In this document: one piece after another, positions 14,017-23,005 of the stretch
Layout: the number at the start of each line of letters is the position of its first letter
How positions within the stretch are numbered: the first letter of the stretch is position 1
Assembly (NCBI GenBank): GCA_009885895.1
Contig: VFJV01000092.1
Coordinates: forward strand, 1 to 36,362
DNA from: Gammaproteobacteria bacterium
GTDB lineage: Bacteria > Pseudomonadota > Gammaproteobacteria > UBA1113
Reading direction: 5' to 3'
Length of the DNA stretch: 36,362 nucleotides
The notes under the pieces: generated by a model
What the model was told of the DNA's origin: nothing
What the model saw: only the letters and a program-made list of their open reading frames with translations
The model's database searches: none
Position numbers and translations under genes: made by a program

Positions 14017-17000
14017 AAACACAAACCCTAGAACAAAAAACAAAATCTAACATTAAGTTTGCCACAGAATTAAGTGTATTAGAAAAAACATTTTCGGGCG
14101 CCATGCAATTTCTAAAAAACACTAAAATTGAGTTGGACCCCAATGGGAAAACTTTATTTGATTTGCCTTGGTTTTTAGTGCTGGGCGGTCCTCAAACAGG
14201 GAAATCTTCACTATTGGCGCATTCTGGTTTAAATTTTATTTTAACCAAAAAATCAACGCTTCCCGGACACATCATCCCAACCACACGCCACTGTGACTTG
14301 TGGGTGTCTCGCGAAGCGGTTTTTTTCGATACCTCGGGGCAGTTTACTCTGCACGATGCAATCAGCCAAGGGGGCGCCCAATTATGGGAGTGTTTTTTAG
14401 ACTTGCTCTTTAAAGAAAAAAAAGACCCCATACAGGGGATTATTTTAATTTTAAGTGTAGAGCGTTTAGCCTTGCAAAATAAGGAAGAACAATCGTGGCA
14501 TTTTCAAAACATCTCTGAACGCCTAAGCGAATTAAAAACAAAACAAATCCACACAGCACCCATTTACTTGACCCTAACCAAAGCCGACTGTCTTGCTGGG
14601 TTTGGCGAATATTTTGACGATCTATCTCCTGAAGAAAAAGAACAACCTTGGGGCTTGAGCTTTAGTGAAGAAGAATTAAGCTCCGCTCAAACCGTATTAG
14701 ACACATTTACCTTGAAATTTAATGGACTAGTTCATAATTTAAATGAACGCTTAATGGCGCGCTTACACAGCGAACGAGATTGGCAACGCCGCGCATCCAT
14801 TAAAGATTTTCCATTGCAAGTTGAAAGCCTCAAGAAATCACTCAGCTATTTCCTGCATAAACAATTGGATAATTTTACCACCTTATCTCCTTTCGTGTTA
14901 AGAGGCCTTTATTTTACCAGTGCACTTCCTGAAGAGCATGTTATTGATCGATTGCTAAAGCCTTTGTCGCAAGGCTTTTCGCTTACCCACTATACTCGCC
15001 CCTTGTTGGCACCCCAAAGACAAGTGCGCGAAGCCTTTTTTATAAGAAATTTATTTAAAAAAATAATCTTGACGGATCAAAGGGTGTTTACTTTACAAAA
15101 AACCCTAAAGCAATTCAAACATGCCGTTTGGCGCCGCCGCGCGACGTTAAGCATCACAGCATGCAGCCTTATCGCAGCATTTATTTATTGGGGTTATTCT
15201 GTCTCACAAAACATACATAACGTGACACTTGCCGAAAAGGCCATTACCCGTTATCAATTTTTAACCGCCAAAACACCCCTAAATCTTTCGCCACAACAAT
15301 CTTTTGAGGCCTTACAAAGTTTATTTAACCTGCAATATGCCCTCAATAAGGCTAAACTACCTGCGGTATTGCAATGGGCAAGTCACAATAAGGACTTGTC
15401 TTTAGAGCAAAAAACAACGCTATCCAATGGTTTGCAAAAAGTACTCTCCTGGCAATTGTCAGAAATACTGCAGCAAGAATTAGAGCAGAAAAACCCTTCC
15501 CCTACGATAATTTATGGCGCATTAAAAACGTATCAGGCTATTAATGCTCCAGAAAAGTTTGAAAAAAATTATGCCAAAAATTGGCTCCTTCAGCATTGGA
15601 AAAATACGTTTCACCCTAACGAAAAAGAATTGGAAGCGCTACAAGCACAATTAAACAATATCCCTTCTTTTCCTAAGGTAACGTTGCCCCACACTGTATT
15701 AACCTTAGCTTACGCCAACTTGGCCCAACAAGCTCCAGAAAAATTGGTAACGGCCATGCTTCGTAGCGATTATGCGCTGAGCCACCCCCCATCCATTGTA
15801 AAATTGCCGACCAAAGAAACCTTGTTCCAATTTAAACACAATGCCGATAATTACAGTATCCCGGCAGAATTTAAACAGGAAAATTTTATGGCCATATACG
15901 ACCAGGAGTTGCCTAAAAATGTGGATCGCTTGAAAAAAGGACAATCCATTTTAAAAGACCGCGTCTTACCTACATTTGATGACACCGACACGCTGCAAAA
16001 AGCGCGCGCGGATTATATGGCCGAATACATCGCGACGTGGGACACCATTTCCAAATCTATACACCTAGAAAACAGTTCTGATCTGAATAAAATAAAAGCC
16101 ACCTTAACACAAATATTAGACACCCACTCCACTTTATCTGAGTTTTTAAAGACGCTGCAAAGCAATACGCATATACTCTACCAAGGCATGCCCACACCCA
16201 TTAGTTTAGCCTTTGAAGATACTCTTTTATCCCCTGCTAACACCCAGGATAAAGAATGGTACCATGATTTAAGTCGCTTAGAGCATTTGGTCAATAGTGT
16301 GAATAGTGCCGCACACCCAAGAGAAAAAGCATTTCTCTTGGCGCAATATCGCATGATGCACGCGCAAGAAGTGGATATTTTTTCCGATTTAGACGCTAAA
16401 TCGGCATTAGTACCGCCTGTATGGCAAGCATGGACGCAACAACTATTAACCCAAACCTGGAAAGGTTTGTTGCAACAAAGTCAAAATCATATTGAAGCGG
16501 CTTGGCAGCAGCAAGTTTGGCCAAGTTATGCTGAAAATATTGTAGCGCATTTTCCTGTGGATATAATGTCCAAAAAGCCTATTACGCTCACTACGTTTGA
16601 ATCTTTTTTTGCACCCAAAGGCACGTTTAACCTTTTTATGACGCAATATTTAGACGCCTTTATTGATAAAAGCAACCCCACGCAATGGAAAATAAAAACC
16701 CGTGATACTGCTGGGATCAACCTGTCTACCCAAACGTTACAAGCGTTACAACAAAGCGATCTTATTACCACCCTGTTTTTTAATGGAAAACCGCATCTTA
16801 GCACAACGCAAATGGCCTTTGTGCCTGTACTGCCTAAAGATATTAAAACAGTTGCTATACAGGCTAATGGCAAAACAATGGTTTATAGTCATGAAACCAC
16901 CACACCCCTAACGTTGACTTGGCCTAATAGCGATGACAAACTGAACTTAACGATAACCGACGACGCTGACAAGATACAACATTTTCAGGCCAATGGCTTA

Positions 17001-17192
17001 TGGGCTTGGGCTGACTTGATCAACCAAGCAAAATTGCAGCCCACCACCAGCGCAACTGAAATTATCTTTAACCTCCCCGCAAAAGGCAGCCCTAGTATTC
17101 AATACACGCTCGCCAGCCTAAGCACCGCCGTCAACCCTTTCGTTCCCGGTTTATTGCAGGCAATACATTTGCCCGAAACGATAGTGTCTTAA
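14013..17192 (+). CDS. icmF: IcmF, type IVB secretion inner-membrane protein (IcmF/TssM family)
   Basis: This 1059-aa protein is the large partner of IcmH/DotU. It has a Walker A motif GGPQTGKSS (residues 58-66) and a Walker B-like FFDTSGQ near 104-110, together forming the GTPase-like domain of the family. A single membrane helix lies near residues 377-396 (LSITACSLIAAFIYWGY). A long C-terminal part, mostly helical by eye, ends in a beta-rich region (about 930-1050). The two membrane helices that precede Walker A in TssM are missing: only about 50 soluble residues come before it. The start ATG overlaps the icmH stop by four bases, with GAGGG just upstream. Its stop overlaps the stop of the opposing gene at 17189. 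Confidence 0.92.
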   Translation: MKTQTLEQKTKSNIKFATELSVLEKTFSGAMQFLKNTKIELDPNGKTLFDLPWFLVLGGPQTGKSSLLAHSGLNFILTKKSTLPGHIIPTTRHCDLWVSREAVFFDTSGQFTLHDAISQGGAQLWECFLDLLFKEKKDPIQGIILILSVERLALQNKEEQSWHFQNISERLSELKTKQIHTAPIYLTLTKADCLAGFGEYFDDLSPEEKEQPWGLSFSEEELSSAQTVLDTFTLKFNGLVHNLNERLMARLHSERDWQRRASIKDFPLQVESLKKSLSYFLHKQLDNFTTLSPFVLRGLYFTSALPEEHVIDRLLKPLSQGFSLTHYTRPLLAPQRQVREAFFIRNLFKKIILTDQRVFTLQKTLKQFKHAVWRRRATLSITACSLIAAFIYWGYSVSQNIHNVTLAEKAITRYQFLTAKTPLNLSPQQSFEALQSLFNLQYALNKAKLPAVLQWASHNKDLSLEQKTTLSNGLQKVLSWQLSEILQQELEQKNPSPTIIYGALKTYQAINAPEKFEKNYAKNWLLQHWKNTFHPNEKELEALQAQLNNIPSFPKVTLPHTVLTLAYANLAQQAPEKLVTAMLRSDYALSHPPSIVKLPTKETLFQFKHNADNYSIPAEFKQENFMAIYDQELPKNVDRLKKGQSILKDRVLPTFDDTDTLQKARADYMAEYIATWDTISKSIHLENSSDLNKIKATLTQILDTHSTLSEFLKTLQSNTHILYQGMPTPISLAFEDTLLSPANTQDKEWYHDLSRLEHLVNSVNSAAHPREKAFLLAQYRMMHAQEVDIFSDLDAKSALVPPVWQAWTQQLLTQTWKGLLQQSQNHIEAAWQQQVWPSYAENIVAHFPVDIMSKKPITLTTFESFFAPKGTFNLFMTQYLDAFIDKSNPTQWKIKTRDTAGINLSTQTLQALQQSDLITTLFFNGKPHLSTTQMAFVPVLPKDIKTVAIQANGKTMVYSHETTTPLTLTWPNSDDKLNLTITDDADKIQHFQANGLWAWADLINQAKLQPTTSATEIIFNLPAKGSPSIQYTLASLSTAVNPFVPGLLQAIHLPETIVS

Positions 17193-18586
17193 CTATTTCC
17201 CAGGGCTTCTTCTTGGTTTTGTTTTAAACGGATGGCCATGCAACCCCTCATAAAAATCCCATCTTCACTCAAAGTGCGTTTTTTTAATTTGACAGCGCAA
17301 CCCTGCGTACCAAAGCGAAAGTCCAGATGCTGTAGCTCACTGCTTAATTTTATGTTTTCTTGATTGTTTTTATAACTGTGGTAGGTACAGAAATCGACAT
17401 CTTTCCCAATACGCAACCATACGCCGTTATTTGAATTCGGTGTCATTTTGGCTAAGCCTAAACGTAATTCGTCCAGAAAATTTTGCTGTTCGCTTAAAGC
17501 GTGCGTGATACTGTAAGAGTCTCGCGTTTTAGAGGCCACCGCAAAATTGGTGGGATATTGCCTGCTATAATACACAGCTTTCGAGGCAGGATTATTTAAA
17601 TTAAAATAGCTAGGGTGAAAAATGGTGGGGTAATATTGCGTTAAACCGTATACTTCCACAAACACATTTTGCAAAAAAGCGCGTGGCAAATACAATTCAT
17701 CACTCGCCGGGGCAAATCCCGGCATAAGGCCTGCGGCAATTTTATAAAGATGCTTTCCCGTGTCGCTAAGATAAGGGTCCATTTTTAGATTTTGTTTTCT
17801 TTGCGCCTCCGTTATTAAATCCAGATGCAGATTTAAATCGGTCATTCCAAAATGATATTTCAGAGCATAGCGATAAAAATAAAGATAAATCTTATACCAG
17901 GCCGGATCCTGTTTTATTTTTTCAACAAAATTATAGGGCAATAAGAGCGTGCTCATTGTCCAAGTACAACCTTCCGTGGGGTGTTGCGCCAAGTCTGAAA
18001 ATAATTTTGCGTGCTCATACAGGCTATCTGGTTTGCGCACGCGCTTGCCATATTTACACCGGATATGCCTAAACTGGCGCGAACAATTGATGGGAGGTAA
18101 CATCATGGCTGAGCGACAGCCCGCAGCACTTTGTAACATAAGAGTGCTTTTTACTTCGCTGATAACCTGTTCCGTTGAAATAAAATCTCCCGCGTGCAAA
18201 AGACGATACGGTAAGGTTAAATTATACTGCTTATGATCGATGAACAATTCTACGGCTTTATTTAATACCATCGTTACCGGGGCTGAATGCGCACCATAGT
18301 CTAAATCATTTAACAGCGCCGTGCTAAATCTAGCACAAGGTTTATTTAAGGGCAGAAAGTCTCCCTGCGCAGTAGGAATAAAGGCAGTTTCAGTATTCCC
18401 TAAAAGTGCCCCAAAAGGATAATGAGCAACATAAAAAGAAAATTCTTTTCCGGGATTAACGTCATCCACTAAGGCGCAAAATTCTGGATTAGCAATTCGC
18501 ACACGATCACGAATTTCAGCCCAAGATAAGCGCATTAATGTCTTGTTTTCATCTTCAATACTGTACTTGGCATTGGATAATAGCAA
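17189..18586 (-). CDS. Unknown 465-aa protein convergent with icmF
   Basis: I recognise no family. The protein lacks a signal peptide and membrane helices. It has Cys/Arg patches (MLPPINCSRQFRHIRCKYGK near residue 170) and aromatic-rich stretches (WYKIYLYFYRYALKYHFG near 235). The start is TTG 18586, supported by GGAGG six bases upstream and by a promoter with perfect TTGACA; no ATG fits better. Its last codons overlap those of icmF (stop TAA 17191-17189 against icmF TAA 17190-17192), so each transcript is antisense to the end of the other. Position beside icmF and absence of a recognisable family make a secretion-linked or effector role possible, but nothing in the sequence shows it. Confidence 0.8.
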   Translation of the reverse strand: MLLSNAKYSIEDENKTLMRLSWAEIRDRVRIANPEFCALVDDVNPGKEFSFYVAHYPFGALLGNTETAFIPTAQGDFLPLNKPCARFSTALLNDLDYGAHSAPVTMVLNKAVELFIDHKQYNLTLPYRLLHAGDFISTEQVISEVKSTLMLQSAAGCRSAMMLPPINCSRQFRHIRCKYGKRVRKPDSLYEHAKLFSDLAQHPTEGCTWTMSTLLLPYNFVEKIKQDPAWYKIYLYFYRYALKYHFGMTDLNLHLDLITEAQRKQNLKMDPYLSDTGKHLYKIAAGLMPGFAPASDELYLPRAFLQNVFVEVYGLTQYYPTIFHPSYFNLNNPASKAVYYSRQYPTNFAVASKTRDSYSITHALSEQQNFLDELRLGLAKMTPNSNNGVWLRIGKDVDFCTYHSYKNNQENIKLSSELQHLDFRFGTQGCAVKLKKRTLSEDGIFMRGCMAIRLKQNQEEALGNS

Positions 18587-18626
18587 AATAAACCTCCGTA
18601 TACGACCGATTGGACTCAGTTAATGT

Positions 18627-18653
18627 TTTATACTTTCTTTTGAATAATGTCAA
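18627..18653 (-). promoter_or_regulatory. Promoter of the unknown gene at 17189-18586
   Basis: The minus strand has TTGACA (18653-18648), a short 15-base spacer and TATAAA (18632-18627). The predicted leader is about 33 bases and carries GGAGG. The rest of the 18587-18934 divergent gap is A/T-rich and shows no convincing gene. Confidence 0.5.
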
Positions 18654-18875
18654 CCTTTTCTTGAAAAATAATTCGTTTAAATAATGTTAATTTGACCTAT
18701 GAAAATTCACGCGATTATTTTATATGTCAATTTCAAGCGCTTTTTGCAAAAAAACACACCTCAAGAGAATATGTTTTTTTATGAAAGCTTTTTAAAATCA
18801 ATTGGTTCCACAAAAAATGCCTCTAACCCCAAGTATTTAGCCCTGTTTTTGATTCCTAAGTTTAAGGTAGAATCA

Positions 18876-18905
18876 TTGACAACGCATTAAAGTACATGCT
18901 ATCGT
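18876..18905 (+). promoter_or_regulatory. Promoter of the pilin-like operon
   Basis: TTGACA (18876-18881), an 18-base spacer and TATCGT (18900-18905). An overlapping alternative is TTAAAG-N17-TACAAT (18887-18915). Either gives a short leader before AGAGGA and ATG 18935. Confidence 0.45.
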
Positions 18906-18934
18906 TTTGTACAATAGATTCAGAGGATTGTGCT

Positions 18935-19960
18935 ATGCTGCTTAAGCGTACCCTACATGGATTGACGCTGGTCGAAATATTACTATCACTGATTATAGCC
19001 AGCATGATTCTAGTTTTGCTCGTGCCACAACAATTAAAACGCTCGCATGAACAATTGATTGATAAAACTGTATCAGAAATGAATCAACTGCTTCTAGCAG
19101 CCCGTATTAATTACCAAGCTAATCGTGCTTCTACCACAAATAACGCCTCTGCCTGGCCAGCCACCTTAAATGACTTAACACCTAACTACCTGCCCAAGGC
19201 CGCCTTGTGTTCTTCATGGCCTAAGGGCCCTACAAGCACGCAAAATAATGCGAATAATAACAGCAATGATTGTGGTGGACATCAGGAATATGCCCTATTT
19301 CCTGCAAACAGTAGTGGCAAATATGATACCACTGTTCCTGGAGTGGCCATCGGTGCCAGCAACGGCGGCGGCAATTTTTGGGGCGTGAGCCTTTCTTTAC
19401 CCACCGCTAAAGCCGCAGAAGAAGTGCGCGAACGCTTACCTTTTTCTACGACTTGCGCGCCTGGTGATTTGAGTAAAACCAATACGCCTTGTAGCAGTAC
19501 CAGTAACATCGTGACCGCCGTGGTGCCTAGGCCAGCGCAATGGCCTGATCTCACGCCCGTTCCTTATGCCAAAGATGGTTTGATTCAATCTATAGGCACT
19601 GTAGCCATTTGTGATAATATGAGGGTGTATGCCCCAGCTTGTACGTCTAAAAATAATACCGCCGTCATCGACATGCCTCAAAATTGCGGCACGGATGAAA
19701 ACGGTAAGCCTTTAACACCAACACTCTTCGCTTATCCCATACAGTATGCCTTGTACAACACAACTAAGGGAACAGATTTTCCAGGTGTCTATGTGCATGT
19801 AGAGCAAAATCCAAGCAATGCAAAGCAATGGCTCATTACAGCCGGTAGTAATCAAGATACATCCTATGATATAGGCGTTTTTGATCATTTTGCTGTGGCT
19901 TATTTTACTGTTTGTCAACCCACTATTCTACAAACTGGCTCATGGTCATTGACGTATTAA
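18935..19960 (+). CDS. Large pilin-like protein 1 (type IV prepilin signal)
   Basis: This 341-aa protein begins with a basic leader and a type IV prepilin signal: HG, then LTLVEILLSLIIASMILVLL, with Gly before the cleavage site and Glu at +5. The mature protein is far larger than ordinary pilins (about 150 aa), is rich in Asn, Thr and Ser, and has about a dozen Cys. One pair lies in C-S-S-W...NDC (near residues 88-108), a pattern repeated in the next gene. I chose ATG 18935 because GAGGA stands 7 bases upstream; an in-frame ATG at 18896 would precede that site. It is first of four genes on one strand with gaps of 3, 15 and 6 bases. It is probably a minor pilin or pseudopilin of a type IV pilus or type II-like system, with the assembly genes elsewhere. 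Confidence 0.85.
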   Translation: MLLKRTLHGLTLVEILLSLIIASMILVLLVPQQLKRSHEQLIDKTVSEMNQLLLAARINYQANRASTTNNASAWPATLNDLTPNYLPKAALCSSWPKGPTSTQNNANNNSNDCGGHQEYALFPANSSGKYDTTVPGVAIGASNGGGNFWGVSLSLPTAKAAEEVRERLPFSTTCAPGDLSKTNTPCSSTSNIVTAVVPRPAQWPDLTPVPYAKDGLIQSIGTVAICDNMRVYAPACTSKNNTAVIDMPQNCGTDENGKPLTPTLFAYPIQYALYNTTKGTDFPGVYVHVEQNPSNAKQWLITAGSNQDTSYDIGVFDHFAVAYFTVCQPTILQTGSWSLTY

Positions 19961-19963
19961 CTT

Positions 19964-20914
19964 ATGGTGCTCCGTATGATGAATAAAAAATTACAGCCTC
20001 CTATAAAGAGAGTGCTTGGCTTTACCTTGTTGGAACTGTTATTGAGTTTAACTGTTTTGATTATTTTATTAGTGTGTTTTTTGAGTTATACGCAAAAAGC
20101 GCAACAACGCAATACCATTGCCCTCGCCAAAACGCAAATAAATGCCTTACTCACTGCGGCAATACAGTATAATAGCGTTTATCTGCAATGGCCTACTACA
20201 TTCAGTGCATTAATCCCAATGCTGGGCACAGATCCCTTAAAAACGCCTTCTTTCTGTTCGCCGTGGATTACCAGCAGCAATAATTGCGCGGCCTATACTA
20301 TTGCCAATACTACGCATTACTTTGCCTTAAAAGTAGCTACGCCTACCCCCCGCAACGCGCAAGACTTAGTCTCTGCATTACAAAATGCCTACATTGACAC
20401 CGACAACAAGACCGTCGTGGCGTATGTAACCGCTTTTTCTAATAAACCCCGACCTCGCCCAACTGGGGTTATGCATGCCAGTGATCAATTTATTGGCAAT
20501 GGTTGTGACACCAGTACACCCGGTACCAGAAGCACAGGTCCTTACGGATTAATCAATATCGCTAACAATACTAGCGTTTCTGCTCATGCCTGTACGGGTA
20601 ATCAGAATAAAAGCGTATCGTATAACTCAACTGCTTTTTCTTGCCCACAAAATAGCCAACCCACGATGCTGCTTATACCCGCAGGAACCAGTCCAAATAA
20701 TACGATTTCAAAGGGTTTATATTATTATGATTACCGCTATGTTCAAATTTCCGGTACAACAACTCTAGGGCCCTATTTAGAGTTGCATGTGAATAGTTAT
20801 GACTACCCTTCATTTGGTAATAGCATGCCGTTCTTGGATATCATTTGCTTAGAACCCAGCAATATTCAATTATGGCCAAACCCACGTTACCCCTATAGTT
20901 TCAAGACTAATTAG
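19964..20914 (+). CDS. Large pilin-like protein 2 (type IV prepilin signal)
   Basis: This 316-aa protein has a prepilin signal, LG then FTLLELLLSLTVLIILLVCF, with Glu at +5. It looks like a diverged copy of the previous protein: both have C-S-(S/P)-W followed by an N-x-C (here CSPWITSSNNC, near residues 88-100), then an Ala/Asp helix and a V-V-A-x-V stretch. The C-terminal half is Asn/Thr/Ser-rich with several Cys. It starts three bases after the previous stop; ATG 19964 has no good ribosome site, and adjacent ATG codons at 19976 and 19979 are alternatives that keep the prepilin signal. The function should match gene 1: a surface or pseudopilus subunit cut by a prepilin peptidase encoded elsewhere. 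Confidence 0.85.
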   Translation: MVLRMMNKKLQPPIKRVLGFTLLELLLSLTVLIILLVCFLSYTQKAQQRNTIALAKTQINALLTAAIQYNSVYLQWPTTFSALIPMLGTDPLKTPSFCSPWITSSNNCAAYTIANTTHYFALKVATPTPRNAQDLVSALQNAYIDTDNKTVVAYVTAFSNKPRPRPTGVMHASDQFIGNGCDTSTPGTRSTGPYGLINIANNTSVSAHACTGNQNKSVSYNSTAFSCPQNSQPTMLLIPAGTSPNNTISKGLYYYDYRYVQISGTTTLGPYLELHVNSYDYPSFGNSMPFLDIICLEPSNIQLWPNPRYPYSFKTN

Positions 20915-20929
20915 AGAGGAAAAGAAACG

Positions 20930-22213
20930 ATGCGCAATTCTAAACATCAATGTGGCTACGTCCTATTGATAGTGATGCTCTTAATAGGCAGCTTAGGGCT
21001 TTATCTTACTTATGCGTTGTCCACCCAAAAAATAAAAACCCAATCTTGGCAATTACAAAAAACAGCAACGGAAATATCTTATTGGATGGATACGGAATAT
21101 AATTATGCAGCGGATCAAGGTATTCTCTTAAGTAATGATAGCATGAATGCCTTCTCCCTGGGGGATCTCATCTCTAATAATTATTTACCTTATGGCCAAT
21201 CTCGTTATGTGACCTTTCCTTCCGAAATTATTTCCGAAGTATCAGAATTTATGTGTTCACCCTTGCCCGGAATTACCCGTAGCGATGGTACCTTACAATA
21301 CTCAAGCGATAACAGAACAAATCTCACTTGCCCAGAATTATCCGACAGCAGCTCAGTAACCTATACTCAACATTGTGGCGCTCCCTATACACCTGCTTAT
21401 TACTCCTGTAGTAGCACGATGTCTACCAACAACACTCAGAGTATCGCTAAGGCACAATACTATATTAACGCAAATTATATATCACTAGGTAATTTGGATG
21501 ATATAATGGCTGGCATAGGTCTTATTATTCGCACCCCAGGGGCAGCCAATACTTTTGTCGACTCCAGCACTGGCCAAACGGCCTATTTACCCAATAATAG
21601 CCTAGCACAATCTTTACTATCCTTATTACCGACCAGCTCATTTGCTCTCTACTTAACCGACTCATCCAGCGTCAACGGCATTGGTATAGGCACTTACTTA
21701 TTTAACTCAGGTGCCCTTTCCGCTATCAAAAATGATCGTTATTCTAAGATCATCGATATGGGTTTAGTGCAAGCGGTTGATCCCACTAAATTACCTGTTA
21801 ATAGCAATAGCAAGAGTAATGGCTGTTGTGGTTGGAGTGCTGACGGTAAAAAAATAATTACCGCTGTTTATACTGGCACTACGGATTGTACTACTAAGGG
21901 CGCAGCCCCCCCTGTTTGCATTCAAGTAGACACTACAAAATTTGGACCTAGTGGCACTGTAGAAAGGTGCGACCGAATTGATGTGCTGTACACTATGTTT
22001 TCAGACTGGCAAGCAAACAATACCTATTGGTACCTAAACTATAGCAACACTTTTATTAAAACAGTAGGTAATCATCAGGAAATATATTTGTCCATACACT
22101 CCGACACCGATGTTTCCGCTTCAGGTCATTATATATTCAGCAGCAGTGGTAAGAGCGCACAAAGAAACTACCTAGCCTATCTAGTCCGCTGTACGCGCAA
22201 TAACATCCCTTAA
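20930..22213 (+). CDS. PilX-like membrane-anchored protein of the pilin operon
   Basis: This 427-aa protein has an N-terminal helix after Cys-Gly (YVLLIVMLLIGSLGLYLTYA). The helix resembles a prepilin signal but has no Glu at +5, as in PilX/GspK-type minor pilins. The rest is Ser/Asn/Thr-rich with at least 11 Cys (for example NGCCGWS near residue 305) and no recognised domain. GAGAGGA lies about 8 bases upstream of ATG 20930, a good ribosome site. Place and signature suggest a PilX/GspK-like capping subunit for the pilin-like proteins on either side. It is longer than usual PilX (about 190 aa) and closer in size to GspK, but no GspK domain pattern is evident. Confidence 0.8.
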   Translation: MRNSKHQCGYVLLIVMLLIGSLGLYLTYALSTQKIKTQSWQLQKTATEISYWMDTEYNYAADQGILLSNDSMNAFSLGDLISNNYLPYGQSRYVTFPSEIISEVSEFMCSPLPGITRSDGTLQYSSDNRTNLTCPELSDSSSVTYTQHCGAPYTPAYYSCSSTMSTNNTQSIAKAQYYINANYISLGNLDDIMAGIGLIIRTPGAANTFVDSSTGQTAYLPNNSLAQSLLSLLPTSSFALYLTDSSSVNGIGIGTYLFNSGALSAIKNDRYSKIIDMGLVQAVDPTKLPVNSNSKSNGCCGWSADGKKIITAVYTGTTDCTTKGAAPPVCIQVDTTKFGPSGTVERCDRIDVLYTMFSDWQANNTYWYLNYSNTFIKTVGNHQEIYLSIHSDTDVSASGHYIFSSSGKSAQRNYLAYLVRCTRNNIP

Positions 22214-22219
22214 GGAGGA

Positions 22220-23005
22220 ATGATACTATTGAATAAAAATGTTAGATTTAAACAATCGGGCGTAACCTTACTAGAAACCCTGTTGGCAACAGCACTGATT
22301 CTACTAGGCATCATAATAGGGTTTCAGCAATACAAAAAAATTATTTTAAATCGCCATGTGGCCCAAATCAAAAATAGCATACGCCTATTAACGAGCGCTT
22401 TAGAGCAATATTATTTTACAAACTGTTATTGGTTTTTAAAGGATTCTAACTCTTATACCACACCTTATACTATTTCTTTAAATAATAACCTTTCTTTTTT
22501 ACCCTCCACGTCTAACCCCCCTAACCCAACCTTACAATACTATATTATGCAGCCTAACCTAATCGATAACCCTTACAGCACAAACAGAGGGCTAGCGGCT
22601 TATATCTACACCATAGATACAACAGGAGACTTTCCTATCCTCCGTGTCAGCACTACTTTTAACGTTACAGCTGCCATGCAGGGTATTTTATCCGGCCTCT
22701 TAAAACCTACTAGCCGTAGCGGCGATCAGTTTACTTGGTCAACAACCCCGGGTAATACCTATTTAACTGCGGCTAGCTTAAACCCTAACTTATCTTATAT
22801 GCAATGGTTAGCTGCAAAATATAACGTATCCCGTTCGACTTCGACTCAGAGCGAGTCTGTTTCTTATCAATATGTTGATAAGAACTCCCCTTGGAATATG
22901 GCCCCAGCCCAGATCAATGTTTGTTACTACTGGCAACAGCCAAAATTGCGATGCCTTATAACAGGCGATACAGCGCGCTGCGATTATCAAAACAAACCTG
23001 ACTAG
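22220..23005 (+). CDS. Pilin-like protein 3 (type IV prepilin signal)
   Basis: This 261-aa protein has a standard prepilin signal, SG then VTLLETLLATALILLGIIIG, with Glu at +5, and the pilin-like N-terminal helix continues to about residue 60. The C-terminal part is Asn/Thr/Tyr-rich and ends with a Cys cluster (NVCYYW, LRCLI, ARCDY). GGAGG (22214-22218) lies only one base before ATG 22220 but ten before an in-frame TTG at 22229, so the true start may be the TTG; both keep the signal. It is last in the operon. Its TAG stop overlaps the stop of rsmJ on the other strand, so the operon ends without an obvious hairpin terminator. Confidence 0.85.
   Translation: MILLNKNVRFKQSGVTLLETLLATALILLGIIIGFQQYKKIILNRHVAQIKNSIRLLTSALEQYYFTNCYWFLKDSNSYTTPYTISLNNNLSFLPSTSNPPNPTLQYYIMQPNLIDNPYSTNRGLAAYIYTIDTTGDFPILRVSTTFNVTAAMQGILSGLLKPTSRSGDQFTWSTTPGNTYLTAASLNPNLSYMQWLAAKYNVSRSTSTQSESVSYQYVDKNSPWNMAPAQINVCYYWQQPKLRCLITGDTARCDYQNKPD

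Noticed and set aside
13123-17192. Type VI secretion (TssL-TssM) reading of the IcmH/IcmF pair
   Set aside because: No other tss genes are present, TssL-type additions such as an OmpA-like domain are lacking, and all context is Legionellales-like; Dot/Icm fits better.
18699-18890. Plus-strand ORF of 63 codons
   Set aside because: It lies in the A/T-rich divergent promoter region, lacks a ribosome site and runs into the pilin operon promoter; composition looks non-coding.
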